Positions 54,301 to 62,925 of a stretch of DNA of 64,000 nucleotides are shown here, piece by piece. Numbering within the stretch: position 1 is the stretch's first letter; every line of letters starts with the position of its first letter. Under the pieces are notes generated by a model. It worked only from the letters and a program-made list of their open reading frames with translations, searched no databases and was not told the origin of the DNA. Where the stretch lies: assembly GCF_945957525.1 (NCBI RefSeq), contig NZ_CAMFLA010000015.1:42470-106469 (forward strand), in the 5' to 3' direction. The translations under genes and the position numbers were made by a program. This stretch comes from an uncultured Aquitalea sp. (GTDB lineage: Bacteria; Pseudomonadota; Gammaproteobacteria; Burkholderiales; Chromobacteriaceae).

Positions 54301-54664
54301 GCTGAATGCTTGTTTCAACTGGCTGAAAGGGCTCATATTTCACAGCGTCAGCCGTGTGCTCCGGATCCGGGCTTGCCAGGTAATCTGGCGTTTGCCGCAT
54401 GAGTCTCTCCAACTCAATGCTGAGCGTATCCACTCTAGCTTCAAGATAGCTAACCCTCTCGGCCAGCGTCTTGGCCTCTGCAGTCTCGGCGGTAAGAGGG
54501 TAGCGCTTTGGCGTATTCTGACCGTTTTTCAAAACGGTGCTACCCAACCAGTACCCCAAGCCCGCAGTCACAACGCCAGATAAATTGATTGACCAATCAT
54601 TGAAAAACGCCAGCACAACACCTAATAAATACCCAGCTACCGCCAGCCCCCATCTCATCGACAT
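51377..54664 (-). CDS. DUF2339 giant polytopic membrane protein
   Basis: 1095 residues. After two short N-terminal helices comes a soluble segment with a short coiled-coil (LAERVSYLEARVDTLSIEL) and an acidic linker up to about residue 180. About 25-30 closely packed hydrophobic helices follow to the C-terminus, with GSAGGFLAPVLVA as a family landmark. Such proteins are large inner-membrane proteins of unknown role. It begins the two-gene operon with DUF3999. Confidence 0.9.
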   Translation of the reverse strand: MSMRWGLAVAGYLLGVVLAFFNDWSINLSGVVTAGLGYWLGSTVLKNGQNTPKRYPLTAETAEAKTLAERVSYLEARVDTLSIELERLMRQTPDYLASPDPEHTADAVKYEPFQPVETSIQHAVFHEAPIEVESKPLPDFAYAGAESVVAVASTEPSSQPSPVVEVPGFIERAFKAGRDWLLGGNTVVRIGIIVLFFGVAFLLKYAADNSLLPIEFRLAGTAVGAMALLAIGWRLRAHRAAYGLVLQGGGVGVLYLTVFSAVKLYALIPASAALPLLVVICALSAFLAIRQDAAPLAFMGSAGGFLAPVLVASGGGSHVALFSYYALLNAGILSIAWFKAWRSLNLLGFVFTFVIGAAWGATAYRPELFASTEPFLVLFFLMYVGIALLYAIRRELALKHYVDGSLVFGTPIVATLLQGALVKSMPFGLAWSAVGLSAFYLLVTAGLARQRQRLGLLFDSTLALGVIFATLAVPFAFSGQTTSAAWALEGAAILWLSVRQRRLLPLLFGLLMQLAAALAFLVSLTEPGSEAALPVLNSACLAMLMIALAGLFVGWWLQVRSDAREWLTWLPGFGTVAAIWGLCWWSAAGIREVVIHAAGLAPAQTASFILPALVLFAVLTAWLAHAARCGLGWLLPEKVARALPPVIAWLTLGLFVVHRAPLTGLGMVAWPLALASIYGILWRLPSGRSLDDKFTSQPRYAVLHVLSFWTLCGLLAFEGYWRLREYVPEGAWSWSAWAYGLGFCLLTVSTLGSRLRWPVQAYARSYQLWGAVPLALLLWGWSIASTGSDGDATPLFWLPLLNPMDVAQMLAFIAVAAWGRRLRQLGIAQQPVAVDYLGLATIFLWFNALLLRTLHHRFGTPYEPETVLSTFRWQQVFMLGWGGFAFAAMWVVRAERLRNTCVAASMPLMLVLWLWSLYANVTQPGGDWMRVPLLNPLDAVLLAIYILIAFWFSRLGHLGKQLDQYRMQLLAAAGATAFLWLNAMMLRTLHHWTGIPYTLEDMSHSMLVQAALTVFWTLCALATQIFATRRGARLLWFVGGGLLAITVLKLFLFDLSHVQGVERIVSFIGVGVLLLLVGYFSPLPPKTAEHVERGE

Positions 54665-54710
54665 TTCCTTATATCAATACCAAAGCCATCGGCAAAATTC
54701 AGCAAAAGCG

Positions 54711-55406
54711 TCAAATTAAAACGATACAAAACCTCAAAACAAATGCACAAGCCAACACGACCGCACCTACCGCAAACCACTCAGACTTATTGTTTAATTT
54801 TTCATAAACACTTACAGACTTCCCATCAGTGCTAATCATGACCAAACGTCCAGCCCCTTTATGCACAGCAAAGTAGTCACTCACAATTACTCTTTCACCC
54901 TGAACCACTTTAATCGCAAGTGTACAAGACGATTTTTTCAGACTCCAGCCACCATTGACATACTCTGGATGCCCACCTAACCAACTATTAAATACATTAT
55001 CCTTAGCAAATTCAAATTCATCGAACCTTGCATAACGTTCACCAGACCACTCCCCCATCAGCTGAGCTTCTTTTACTTCACACGTCTCTGCCATTTTAAT
55101 TATTTGCAAGGCCAAATCCTGAATCCTGCTCTTGTACTTACCATCCAAAAACTCAACAGTTTTACAAGTGCTTCGAACATCAGAAAGCCATACCTTCTGA
55201 CTTAATTTTTCAGCATCTAAACTATCAGTCAATACAATCTTAGCTGCATAAAATTTATTTAAATCCTAGTCCAGCTTAAGAAGACCTGAATTGCTGCAAA
55301 TTATTTTCTCCTGAAGTGACCTTACCTTAATACAATCTATGGCAAAAACCCGCATAGGCACTATAGAGATAACAACCACCACCCAAAACATGAAAAAATT
55401 TCTCAT
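54711..55406 (-). pseudogene. LprI-like lysozyme-inhibitor gene split by an in-frame amber codon
   Basis: One reading frame runs from an ATG at 55406 to 54711 and is broken only by TAG at 55266-55268. Before the stop there is a signal peptide (FFMFWVVVVISIVPMRVFA) and DCIKVRSLQEKIIC, the LprI N-terminal motif. After it come DLNKFYAAK, then VWLSDVRSTCKTVEFLDG, the second half of the LprI pattern. A long extension and a C-terminal membrane helix (FAVGAVVLACAFVLRFCIVL) follow. LprI proteins inhibit lysozymes in the periplasm. Nonsense suppression or a recent mutation are both possible. AT-rich. Confidence 0.72.
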
Positions 55407-55429
55407 ATCGAGCACCCTGCTTTTCTTTT

Positions 55430-55710
55430 TTATTGAGCTGACGTGCGAATGTTGAAATTTGCGCCAACCCATTCGAAATGAGGTATTTCACACTCTTTAT
55501 TTGCTCCCTACTGATCGCATAGTAGAGTGGTATTTTTTCATCGTATCTATCTTAGTCAACACCACCCCTGCATTTACTATTTAAGTGATCACGTCAATGT
55601 TTTTTTATTCAACCGCATATACTAGCGGAGTCTTGGATAGGCCATCAAGTTCGTGGTTTATTTCGCTGCTATTGGTCTTTATAAGTTTAGCAACAATCTC
55701 AATGATTCCA
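55430..55710 (-). pseudogene. Decayed second ankyrin-repeat gene
   Basis: Leftward translation gives HELDGLSKTPLVYAVE, closely matching SLDDVSKTPLIYAIE of the intact neighbour at 55883. Two in-frame stops follow (after VYAVE and after NIDVIT), then a frameshift, after which RYDEKIPLYYAISREQ and KSVKYLISNGL resume the repeat. It is a tandem duplicate that has lost function. The remaining DNA of this 476-nt gap shows nothing else. Confidence 0.7.
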
Positions 55711-55882
55711 TTTTTTATTATCAATTTTCAACCATTACCACCTAGTAGCACAAAATCTGGCTGTACAACAAAAGCCTTTATGAAGTGAAATCTGTAAAAT
55801 ATTTACATATACAAAAGCGGTTAGTGCTGTAAGTGAGTATCCATTCCATAAATCTAAACTTTGTTGATCTAGATGTAATTTT

Positions 55883-56437
55883 CTAATGCCTATTCAGTGC
55901 TGCTCGCATTTCTACTCGTCTGTTCGGCGGCAGTTTTAGAACATAATCCATTGCTTTGTGGTTATATTTGTCAACATCATCCACGGAGGCTCCATGGGCC
56001 ACTAGATAGGCAACGATGCCAGGGGAGGAGTCAAGTACTGCCACCATCAATACGGTGATCTCACTCATGCGTGTAGCGGCATTTACGTCTGCCCCCTTCG
56101 CAATCAAAACCTGCACAATGTCCATATCCTTGGTGGCTATGGCATAAAATAATGGCGTATTGCCATCGTAACCATCGATGTTTGGATTGGCACCTGCCTG
56201 CAGTAATGCCTGCACCGCAGCTCGGTTTCGCGCTTCAATTGCGTAGATTAGTGGCGTCTTCGAAACGTCGTCCAGAGATTGGTCAATATTACAGTTCTGG
56301 TTCCTGATATAATTATTTACAGTTGGAGTATCAGCATGTTTTATTAATTGCTGCCAGTCGTGCTTGCTGCAGGCTGCCAGCGTCTGCTGAGACAGTAGTA
56401 GCAAGGCACAAATTCCGACAAGATGATTGATTTTCAT
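55883..56437 (-). CDS. Exported ankyrin-repeat protein, candidate immunity protein
   Basis: 184 residues with a signal peptide (LVGICALLLLSQQTLAAC) and three to four ankyrin repeats over about 45-170 (SKTPLIYAIEARN, NTPLFYAIATKD and EITVLMVAVLDSS as repeat cores). Periplasmic ankyrin proteins are common partners or immunity proteins of T6SS lipase effectors. It lies in the AT-rich tail of the VgrG-Tle3 module. Which toxin it would counter is not known. Confidence 0.78.
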   Translation of the reverse strand: MKINHLVGICALLLLSQQTLAACSKHDWQQLIKHADTPTVNNYIRNQNCNIDQSLDDVSKTPLIYAIEARNRAAVQALLQAGANPNIDGYDGNTPLFYAIATKDMDIVQVLIAKGADVNAATRMSEITVLMVAVLDSSPGIVAYLVAHGASVDDVDKYNHKAMDYVLKLPPNRRVEMRAALNRH

Positions 56438-56661
56438 TTAGAAACTCCGAAAAGTCTTTACCCACACATCCTAGGGCCGGCTACGCAGTGGGGGGAAGTA
56501 GGTCCATGACGTATCATGAAGCTTGGCGTACTCTGAGGCGGATCGAGGGGTATATAAATATACTTTCCTTCATAATTTTGGCTTCTCTTTCGCTAACAGC
56601 GGCTGCTTCATTGATTTAGCAGAACGTATACAAGCCAAAATCAAGACGAAAGCGCATAGCA

Positions 56662-57129
56662 CTAGTGAAAAATAACATAACAGAAAAAATGCATTAAATT
56701 TAAAATTAAAAAATATAACGTGTACTTTTTTGATAGCTTATTTAGGCTACTATCCCGCACGACTTCGCTATATTTTTTCTTGTATTTTGTAGCCAGTGCA
56801 TACAATGCAAATCTATCAGAAAAAAACCATGCAATCGCCATTGAGAGGGTGAATGCCTTAAAGGCAACAAATATATCAGCACTGGCAAATATCTGCCTTT
56901 TGCATGCATTGTCAGTAATCGCAGCACAGTAGCGCAGGCCTGATAGCGATATTAACAATATGATTATGGCTACAAAGGCAAAAAACATGGACACAAACCG
57001 ACCCAGCATACCCTCCCAAAGAAAACTGCTCTTATTACCACTAAGTGATTTGTGATAATTTTTATTTAAAAAATAACTGATGATAGAAATGATTGCCATC
57101 TGAAATGCAAGAAAAGAAGCGAAATACAT
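56662..57129 (-). CDS. Four-helix membrane protein, function unknown
   Basis: 155 residues with about four hydrophobic helices, including FVSMFFAFVAIIILLISLSG and ALYFLILNLMHFFCYVIF-like C-terminus. AT-rich, with no recognised family. Position among putative immunity genes suggests an inner-membrane immunity protein, by context only. Confidence 0.55.
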   Translation of the reverse strand: MYFASFLAFQMAIISIISYFLNKNYHKSLSGNKSSFLWEGMLGRFVSMFFAFVAIIILLISLSGLRYCAAITDNACKRQIFASADIFVAFKAFTLSMAIAWFFSDRFALYALATKYKKKYSEVVRDSSLNKLSKKYTLYFLILNLMHFFCYVIFH

Positions 57130-57292
57130 TTTACCCCCCCGCAGGTTATTTTCTTTGCTGTTTCATGTTTTATTTCACAAGGTTTTGCTGTACAAATCGA
57201 TTGGACTAAAGCACCCCTCAAGCGGACTTATTCCACACGGACCATTTCGAAGATACCCAAGACTATGAAATGAAAACACACAGAGTTGGAAT

Positions 57293-57862
57293 TTATTTGA
57301 TATTCTTAAGATTAAATTGTGATTTTTTACATCGGCTATAGTTCTCGTTTCTTATCAGAACGGCATCTGCAGTAGCCTTTTTTAAGATCGATTTTTTCAG
57401 CGCCGCCATATCTATTTTTTCACCTTGATCAGTTTCCCACTCCTCGCTGCCAATCCATTTACCTGAGCAAGCCACGGCGCTCTCCCTACTAATTATGCAT
57501 CCTGTTGCCATATTTATAAAAACACAGCTAGCAACTTCATGATAGCCTTGCTCGCCACTGGGCTGCCTTATTATTCCATACGTTGCAATATTAATAGCGA
57601 CCACTTCATTTTTTTGATTAATAATTTCCTGCAAATAATCATCTGTGTAATATTCTTTACTTATGTAACCCAATATGTTTTCACTGCGCCCAGTGTTTCT
57701 TATGACTAATTGACGATCAAATTTTCTATTAACCAGGCGGACGACCTGCTTGTTGACTACTTTTATATTTCTTATTGATAAATTACCGCCCAATGTTAAC
57801 TCAACTGCAGCGGCAGCTTTTGCCAGGACGATAATGAAAAACATTGCTATCAAGAATTTCAC
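57293..57862 (-). CDS. Exported protein of unknown function, candidate immunity protein
   Basis: 189 residues with a signal peptide (FLIAMFFIIVLAKAAAA) and a mature beta-rich domain with cysteines in HEVASCVFINMATGC and AVACSGKW that may form disulfides. The C-terminus is lysine-rich. No family recognised. Periplasmic location would suit inhibition of a periplasm-active lipase such as Tle3. AT-rich like its neighbours. Confidence 0.6.
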   Translation of the reverse strand: MKFLIAMFFIIVLAKAAAAVELTLGGNLSIRNIKVVNKQVVRLVNRKFDRQLVIRNTGRSENILGYISKEYYTDDYLQEIINQKNEVVAINIATYGIIRQPSGEQGYHEVASCVFINMATGCIISRESAVACSGKWIGSEEWETDQGEKIDMAALKKSILKKATADAVLIRNENYSRCKKSQFNLKNIK

Positions 57863-58127
57863 TTAGGCCGGCCTCGCACTTGCAGGAATTAAATCCCCAT
57901 CAAAATAATTAACATGGGAAGGCCAGAATAAGTTCCGGCCCTCCCATTAAAATTCCTCAATCCCACCGCTCCGATAACTGGAAATGCTCAATAATGGGGC
58001 TTCACCACCCTCAAACAGTCCGCCTAGAAGAAACAGACCCACCGTGAAATTTTCCTCCCCGGCATGAACAAGGACATGCAGTGGGGCATGCTCGAAGTCA
58101 CCATCGCCCCCTAGCCCCACCAATCAT

Positions 58128-58661
58128 CTATTTTTGGTAATGAAATTCATGCAGATAATTGTACACTTTCACCTTCACATCATTCTGTATAGATTGCACT
58201 ATACCCTCGGCCACTTTCAATGACTTTGCATTTGATTTGTATTTCTCCAAATACTCATCAATTGCGGCATCCTTATTTTTAGCCGCCTCCCCATCTTTTT
58301 CTATTTCCGACTTAAATTTACGAATCGTACATTTTCTACGATTACTATCATAGCTACTGTAATCACCCGATACAGCATTCTTATTTATTTCATAAATACC
58401 AGAGTAGAAGTAAATCTTCCTAATGCTATCAAAATAATCCTCCTTCAACTTATCACTTGCCGAGATAGAATCGGCAATCTCCCTGCTAAATAATCGATAA
58501 TCACCAATGGTTTCGTAATTAATAAACTCCGACCTCACAAGGGAATCTATCGTATTACCCACCTGCCTATCAATTGTCGCTTCCGTTGCCATACAAGAGG
58601 CATCCTGTGCATAGCAAGATGCCGCAAAAGTTATAGCAAAAAAACCAGCCAAAATTCTCAT
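58128..58661 (-). CDS. Exported helical protein of unknown function
   Basis: 177 residues from MRILAGFFAITFAASCYAQ, a clear signal peptide; an upstream ATG at 58685 is less likely. The mature part is charged and helical, with DYFDSIRKIYFYSGIYEI and a Lys/Glu-rich region. It is the closest full-size gene after the PAAR module, about 350 nt away. The 265 nt downstream hold only a short GC-rich coding-like scrap near 58040-58114. Confidence 0.6.
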   Translation of the reverse strand: MRILAGFFAITFAASCYAQDASCMATEATIDRQVGNTIDSLVRSEFINYETIGDYRLFSREIADSISASDKLKEDYFDSIRKIYFYSGIYEINKNAVSGDYSSYDSNRRKCTIRKFKSEIEKDGEAAKNKDAAIDEYLEKYKSNAKSLKVAEGIVQSIQNDVKVKVYNYLHEFHYQK

Positions 58662-58877
58662 AAACCCTCCGGTACATCCAGTCAATTAAATTCACATCAT
58701 GCCAAAATTAAGCATCACTCACCAATACTCGCAATAATTGATAATCAATACTTTTCTTAATATAAAATTGGATCAAAATATGGCCAGTACAAGGCAGGCA
58801 CCATCTTCACTATTCTGATAAGTCACATTAATCAATGAGCGGGCTACATCTGATAAGCTAAAATTCACTTTGAGAAC

Positions 58878-58991
58878 TTATGTACTTGTACCGAGCGGTA
58901 CTTCGGGGTAGTCACCGGTTAGCAGCAGCTGCCAGCAACCAATGGCGTCTTGAACAGCTTGTGGCAATGCATTGAGATTTGTTGCGCTCAC
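58878..58991 (-). CDS. Possible 37-residue protein or gene tail after PAAR
   Basis: A GTG at 58991 with AAGG upstream opens a short frame (VSATNLNALPQAVQDA, then LLLTGDYPEVPLG) 19 nt after the PAAR stop. The GC-rich codon use matches the T6SS genes and not the AT-rich DNA that begins right after it. It may be a truncated adaptor gene. No family recognised. Confidence 0.3.
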   Translation of the reverse strand: MSATNLNALPQAVQDAIGCWQLLLTGDYPEVPLGTST

Positions 58992-59010
58992 CAACAATCT
59001 GCCTTGCTAC

Positions 59011-59274
59011 TTACTGCTTGCTGCAATTGGCTGCACCATTCATCAACACAGCACCACAGCTGGTTTTATGGCCTTCATACGCAACGGGAATGCCATCGAT
59101 GGTGTCGCTGGCATCTCCCTCCACAATCACGCAATGAGAATGGCCCTGCAGAGGGCAACTGCAAACATCCCCCACCCTGGCAACCTTCTTGCCATTGATG
59201 GTGACATTGCTGCTACACGACACCACCTTGCCACCATGGCTGGTATCAGAGCCTTCCAGAATGACATTCGGCAT
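59011..59274 (-). CDS. PAAR-domain T6SS spike-tip protein
   Basis: 87 residues from MPNVILEGSDTSHGG; an upstream ATG inside the adaptor gene is rejected. The PAAR fold is indicated by repeated short strands and glycine turns (VTINGKKVARVGD, then EGDASDTIDGIPVAY). Likely zinc ligands are the Cys/His positions CSC, HSHC and GHKTSCG. It caps the VgrG spike and carries or sharpens it. 4 nt after the adaptor stop. Confidence 0.9.
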   Translation of the reverse strand: MPNVILEGSDTSHGGKVVSCSSNVTINGKKVARVGDVCSCPLQGHSHCVIVEGDASDTIDGIPVAYEGHKTSCGAVLMNGAANCSKQ

Positions 59275-59278
59275 GCGG

Positions 59279-60937
59279 CTACAGCCTCTTCTCCACAAAC
59301 GGGTCATACGGTTTGCTCAGGTCCGGCGCTGGCCCACCGTTGTAATCATTGGGCTTGTTCTTGGCCTTCTCCACGGCAGAAGGCGGCGATACCATGATGA
59401 TGCTGGCACGACCATCCTGACGCAGATTCACCGTTGCACTCACCCCGCCCTTGTCGTAGCTACGCATGGTAGCCAGGGCCAGTTGTATGAATGGTGAAGA
59501 GGCGCCGGTATCTGCCACACGACGAGTGAGGTTGTAGCTGTGCTTGGCATCGCTGAAATCCAGCCGGTGCGGGGTATCGGCCAACGCCATGGCACTACTG
59601 AATGGGATCACTCGCTTGTCGTTGCCGCCCGTGTCATAGAACAGCCATTGCGGGGCCTGGCCATCTGGCAGTGTTGCCAGCGCTGCTTTCCAGCCATTCG
59701 CCATGGCCTGCGTCTGTTGATGAATATCGCCATTCAGCTTCACTTCGATCGGGCGGTGCAGATATCCCACCAAGGGCGCGCGATCGTACTCATCTTCCAA
59801 TTGCCACTTGGTCCAGCGAACCGGCACCCAAGGCGTGGGCTTGAATCCTTCCTTGCCTTGATGCCAGAACGGAATCATGCCGCCTTGCCCGGCATTAGGG
59901 TCCACCTGGCCGATCAGTGTCTTAGTCTGCTCGTTCCAGTAAGTGGTGGGCATAACCTGCTGGCCCTTATTTGCTGCTTTGTAAGCATATTCCATATCAA
60001 AAAAATACTTGGACAACTTGATCACGTCGTACTTGGTGTCATCTATGTTGATGTTGTACGGCACATCAACCACATAAGGGCGGATAAACTGGTTAACGCG
60101 GTCGGTACGCGTCACCAGTATCGCGCTCATGCTGTCCGGCATGGAGGGGATGGATTTGCCATTTTTAGATGCCTTCGGATAAAAAGCCTGGCTATCCACA
60201 CCAAGCAGTACTGCGGCAGGCAAAGTTGGATTCTCGTCAAAAAAACGGAATAACCGTTCTACCAGCACATCTCCGCCATCCCCTTTATGAGAATCCAGTC
60301 CGGTAAACATGTGGATAGCCAATCCTGAGCCGTTTTGGGCTTGCAAAATGTGATTATTCCCCCATCCGATACCGTCAGTTACCAACACGGGGATTGGCCA
60401 ACGCTCTACCCATAAGCGCAAGGCGTTTTCAAACGTCTTGTTAGTGCGCTGAGTCATAATTGTGCCTCGCTCCTCCCAGCTCCAAGGATAAGCTTCAGGA
60501 TCCTGTATCAGCACGTTTTGCCAAGGATTGTTTATCTCATCGATCCGCTGCCACAGCTTCATCTGGCGGAAGCGGTCCACGGTCACACCAACACTGCGTA
60601 TCTCCAGCGCAAACTGTTGATGCGCTTTGGCATCAGTCACTGCTTGTGCCGCCTGCGCCTTTTGAGCGGCCTCCTCTTCTGCCTGCTGTTGCTGCAGCGC
60701 CTCGGCAGCATTCAAACGCGAGCTGGCCAGCACCCATTGACCGGTAAACAAGGAGGCAATGAGCAACATCGGCGGTAGTAGCCACCAGGCAAAACGATTC
60801 AGCATTGGGGTCGACTCCAGAATCAGCGAGGTAGGGCGAATGGCGGTTTCTGCCACCACCATCCAAATAGCAATAACAGTCAGACAGGGAATGAGCCAAA
60901 CCCAAAAACGAGGACGAGCATCTAAGCGAAGCATCAT
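59279..60937 (-). CDS. tla3: DUF2875 protein, Tla3-type T6SS adaptor
   Basis: 552 residues. Two N-terminal helices (FWVWLIPCLTVIAIWMVVAE and FAWWLLPPMLLIASLF) form a hairpin anchor. A Gln/Ala/Glu-rich helical linker and a large alpha/beta DUF2875 domain follow, with LVTDGIGWGNNHI and DILVTR-like segments. In Pseudomonas, the DUF2875 protein Tla3 loads the lipase Tle3 onto VgrG. Here it directly follows the Tle3 gene with a 4-nt overlap, supporting the same job. Confidence 0.85.
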   Translation of the reverse strand: MMLRLDARPRFWVWLIPCLTVIAIWMVVAETAIRPTSLILESTPMLNRFAWWLLPPMLLIASLFTGQWVLASSRLNAAEALQQQQAEEEAAQKAQAAQAVTDAKAHQQFALEIRSVGVTVDRFRQMKLWQRIDEINNPWQNVLIQDPEAYPWSWEERGTIMTQRTNKTFENALRLWVERWPIPVLVTDGIGWGNNHILQAQNGSGLAIHMFTGLDSHKGDGGDVLVERLFRFFDENPTLPAAVLLGVDSQAFYPKASKNGKSIPSMPDSMSAILVTRTDRVNQFIRPYVVDVPYNINIDDTKYDVIKLSKYFFDMEYAYKAANKGQQVMPTTYWNEQTKTLIGQVDPNAGQGGMIPFWHQGKEGFKPTPWVPVRWTKWQLEDEYDRAPLVGYLHRPIEVKLNGDIHQQTQAMANGWKAALATLPDGQAPQWLFYDTGGNDKRVIPFSSAMALADTPHRLDFSDAKHSYNLTRRVADTGASSPFIQLALATMRSYDKGGVSATVNLRQDGRASIIMVSPPSAVEKAKNKPNDYNGGPAPDLSKPYDPFVEKRL

Positions 60938-62925
60938 GCGTCCTCCTCTTTCTGGCGGTCGGCACGGGTTTTGCTCACAACTGGAGCTGGGGGCTTGGCA
61001 GGGCTGTACCGATCAAGTACTGCCGGGAATGTGCCATCCGAGTAGTACTGATACGTGGCTTCCACAAGCTCGCGAACTTTACCGTCCATTTCGTTATATT
61101 TCTTAGTAGTCGCCTTGAGGAGCATCCAGTTCGTTCGCCAGTCTGCAACGCGTAGCAACAACTCAAGCCACTCAGGGTCATCAATGCTATTAGCCTGCCC
61201 AATAGCGACATCCATCGCCGTTACCCAGCGGTGATGCTCGCGGTTGGCCACGATGGACGAGTGGTAGGAGTTTTCGAAGGTGCCCTCATCCTGATAATGC
61301 TGAAGTGCCTCCTTGGCATCCGCCCGCCCCTTCAACCCACCCTTTACCAAGGCATCCGTAGCATCAATTGGATCCATATTGATCACGCCAACGTAGCCTG
61401 GCCCATGCACTTCTGCTTCTTTCTCGGTATTAATCTTGGCTGCTGCCCCGCTATCTTCCCCATGGTGCAGATCCGGGGTAAACGTTGGGTTCAGCGCTTC
61501 GCCAGTAATCTGGACCTGCTCGCCAGGCTTTAATGCAACCCTCGCCAAAGTGGCAAAGAAGCCGGTACCGTCATACTTTTTCTCATCTTCGGCTCGGGGA
61601 GCATAAGACCCCGGTGCCGCGCCCACGGGCGTACGTGTTCCATTGCGGCTACGCCAAGTCCACACCCGCTGCAAGAATCTTGGCCCCAGGGCACTTAATA
61701 CCGGCATGGGCGACTTTGCCGAGCGGCCTCCACCATTTTTGTGTGCCGATGTTGTATCCACGGCTGCTGGCACACCCAACGTGCCAATACCTTGCACATT
61801 GGCAAGCCCTACAGTCTGGTCGTGCGGGCAGAAGTACAGATACACCTTGCCCCTGTTATCCCGCTCAGCAAAAGTCTCTGTTTTGGTATCGTCGCTGACA
61901 TTGTCGTAACCATTCGCCTCCCGCCCCTCATCCGTATCACGCGGTATGCGCTTACCCGCTTCTGGCGTCCAGGCGGAGCCTGTTCGGCCAACCTTGCATT
62001 GGTCGGGAGACAGTGTGGTGAATTCGGGCAAGGGGTGAGGATTATCCGTGATCAGCTTAACCAGATTGACCAAGGTCTCCACCCGGGCTTCGGTGATTTG
62101 CTGCTCGTGCCCGCTTTGTGAGGCGTAATCCAGAAACGACTCATGCAAACCATACGGCGGGTGATTCATGATCAGACAATCCGCATAACCGAGCTTGCCA
62201 CCATCTTCTTTCAAAAACGCCTGAGCACATAGCGAGATAAGGCAGCCCTGGCTGTGACCGATCAGGGTGATGGTTTCGTTGCGGTCGATGGTGCGAATCT
62301 GGGTAATCAGCGCAGCCAGCCGCTTTGCGGCCAGCGCCATGTATTTGCGATCCGGGCAAGTCTTGAGGCTATGAGCATCATCCATCACCGCTTTATCTGT
62401 TATCCAGGTAAAGAAACCCGACTTGAAGTGCCCGCCGAACATGTCTGGGATATTGCTGGTAGCGTTGGCGAACATGCCGCCCATCTTGGCATTGCGCACA
62501 TCAAGACGGTTGCCATGCTTGTCTACAACCTGCCCGTGTACTTTCTCCTTTGCAATATCATATTTTGATGCCCGGTAGCCCCAATGAAAGTGAATCACCG
62601 GGCTGTTGGTTCGGTCGTTGGCAACACGTTGATAGAATACCGCGTCCGGGTCAGTGACTACCGCTTCTTTTTCCTTGGGAATACGGAAATCGTTGGGAAA
62701 CAGATCCACCCGATCGAGACGCTCATTCAGACCGGCGCAGAGACCCACATCCATCTCCGGGTAGCTCACTCCGACATCATTGACGCCATGCACCAGGATG
62801 AACACGCCTACGTGATTCCGTTTCACCTCAACCGGGTGATCCTTGTAACGGTTCGGCATCAACACGGCCGAACTCTTGCCTGCATAAAAAATATCTTTGG
62901 AGATTTCCGCGCTCGACATGGTCAT
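60934..62925 (-). CDS. tle3: Tle3-type T6SS phospholipase effector (DUF3274)
   Basis: 663 residues with an alpha/beta-hydrolase core. The oxyanion-type LVHGVND lies at 45-51, the nucleophile elbow GHSQG at 223-227 with S225, and an aspartate/histidine region in FCPHDQTVGL. A C-terminal DUF3274-like half follows, with PIDATDALVKGGL. There is no signal peptide, as expected for a T6SS cargo. Tle3 lipases attack membrane phospholipids in the target periplasm. It sits between VgrG and its adaptor, each overlapping by 4 nt. Confidence 0.87.
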   Translation of the reverse strand: MTMSSAEISKDIFYAGKSSAVLMPNRYKDHPVEVKRNHVGVFILVHGVNDVGVSYPEMDVGLCAGLNERLDRVDLFPNDFRIPKEKEAVVTDPDAVFYQRVANDRTNSPVIHFHWGYRASKYDIAKEKVHGQVVDKHGNRLDVRNAKMGGMFANATSNIPDMFGGHFKSGFFTWITDKAVMDDAHSLKTCPDRKYMALAAKRLAALITQIRTIDRNETITLIGHSQGCLISLCAQAFLKEDGGKLGYADCLIMNHPPYGLHESFLDYASQSGHEQQITEARVETLVNLVKLITDNPHPLPEFTTLSPDQCKVGRTGSAWTPEAGKRIPRDTDEGREANGYDNVSDDTKTETFAERDNRGKVYLYFCPHDQTVGLANVQGIGTLGVPAAVDTTSAHKNGGGRSAKSPMPVLSALGPRFLQRVWTWRSRNGTRTPVGAAPGSYAPRAEDEKKYDGTGFFATLARVALKPGEQVQITGEALNPTFTPDLHHGEDSGAAAKINTEKEAEVHGPGYVGVINMDPIDATDALVKGGLKGRADAKEALQHYQDEGTFENSYHSSIVANREHHRWVTAMDVAIGQANSIDDPEWLELLLRVADWRTNWMLLKATTKKYNEMDGKVRELVEATYQYYSDGTFPAVLDRYSPAKPPAPVVSKTRADRQKEEDA

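Noticed and set aside
58040..58114. Rightward coding-like scrap with MNKDMQWGMLEVTIAP
   Set aside because: Too short to assign, without start or family. Possibly a gene remnant; left out of the features as unsupported.
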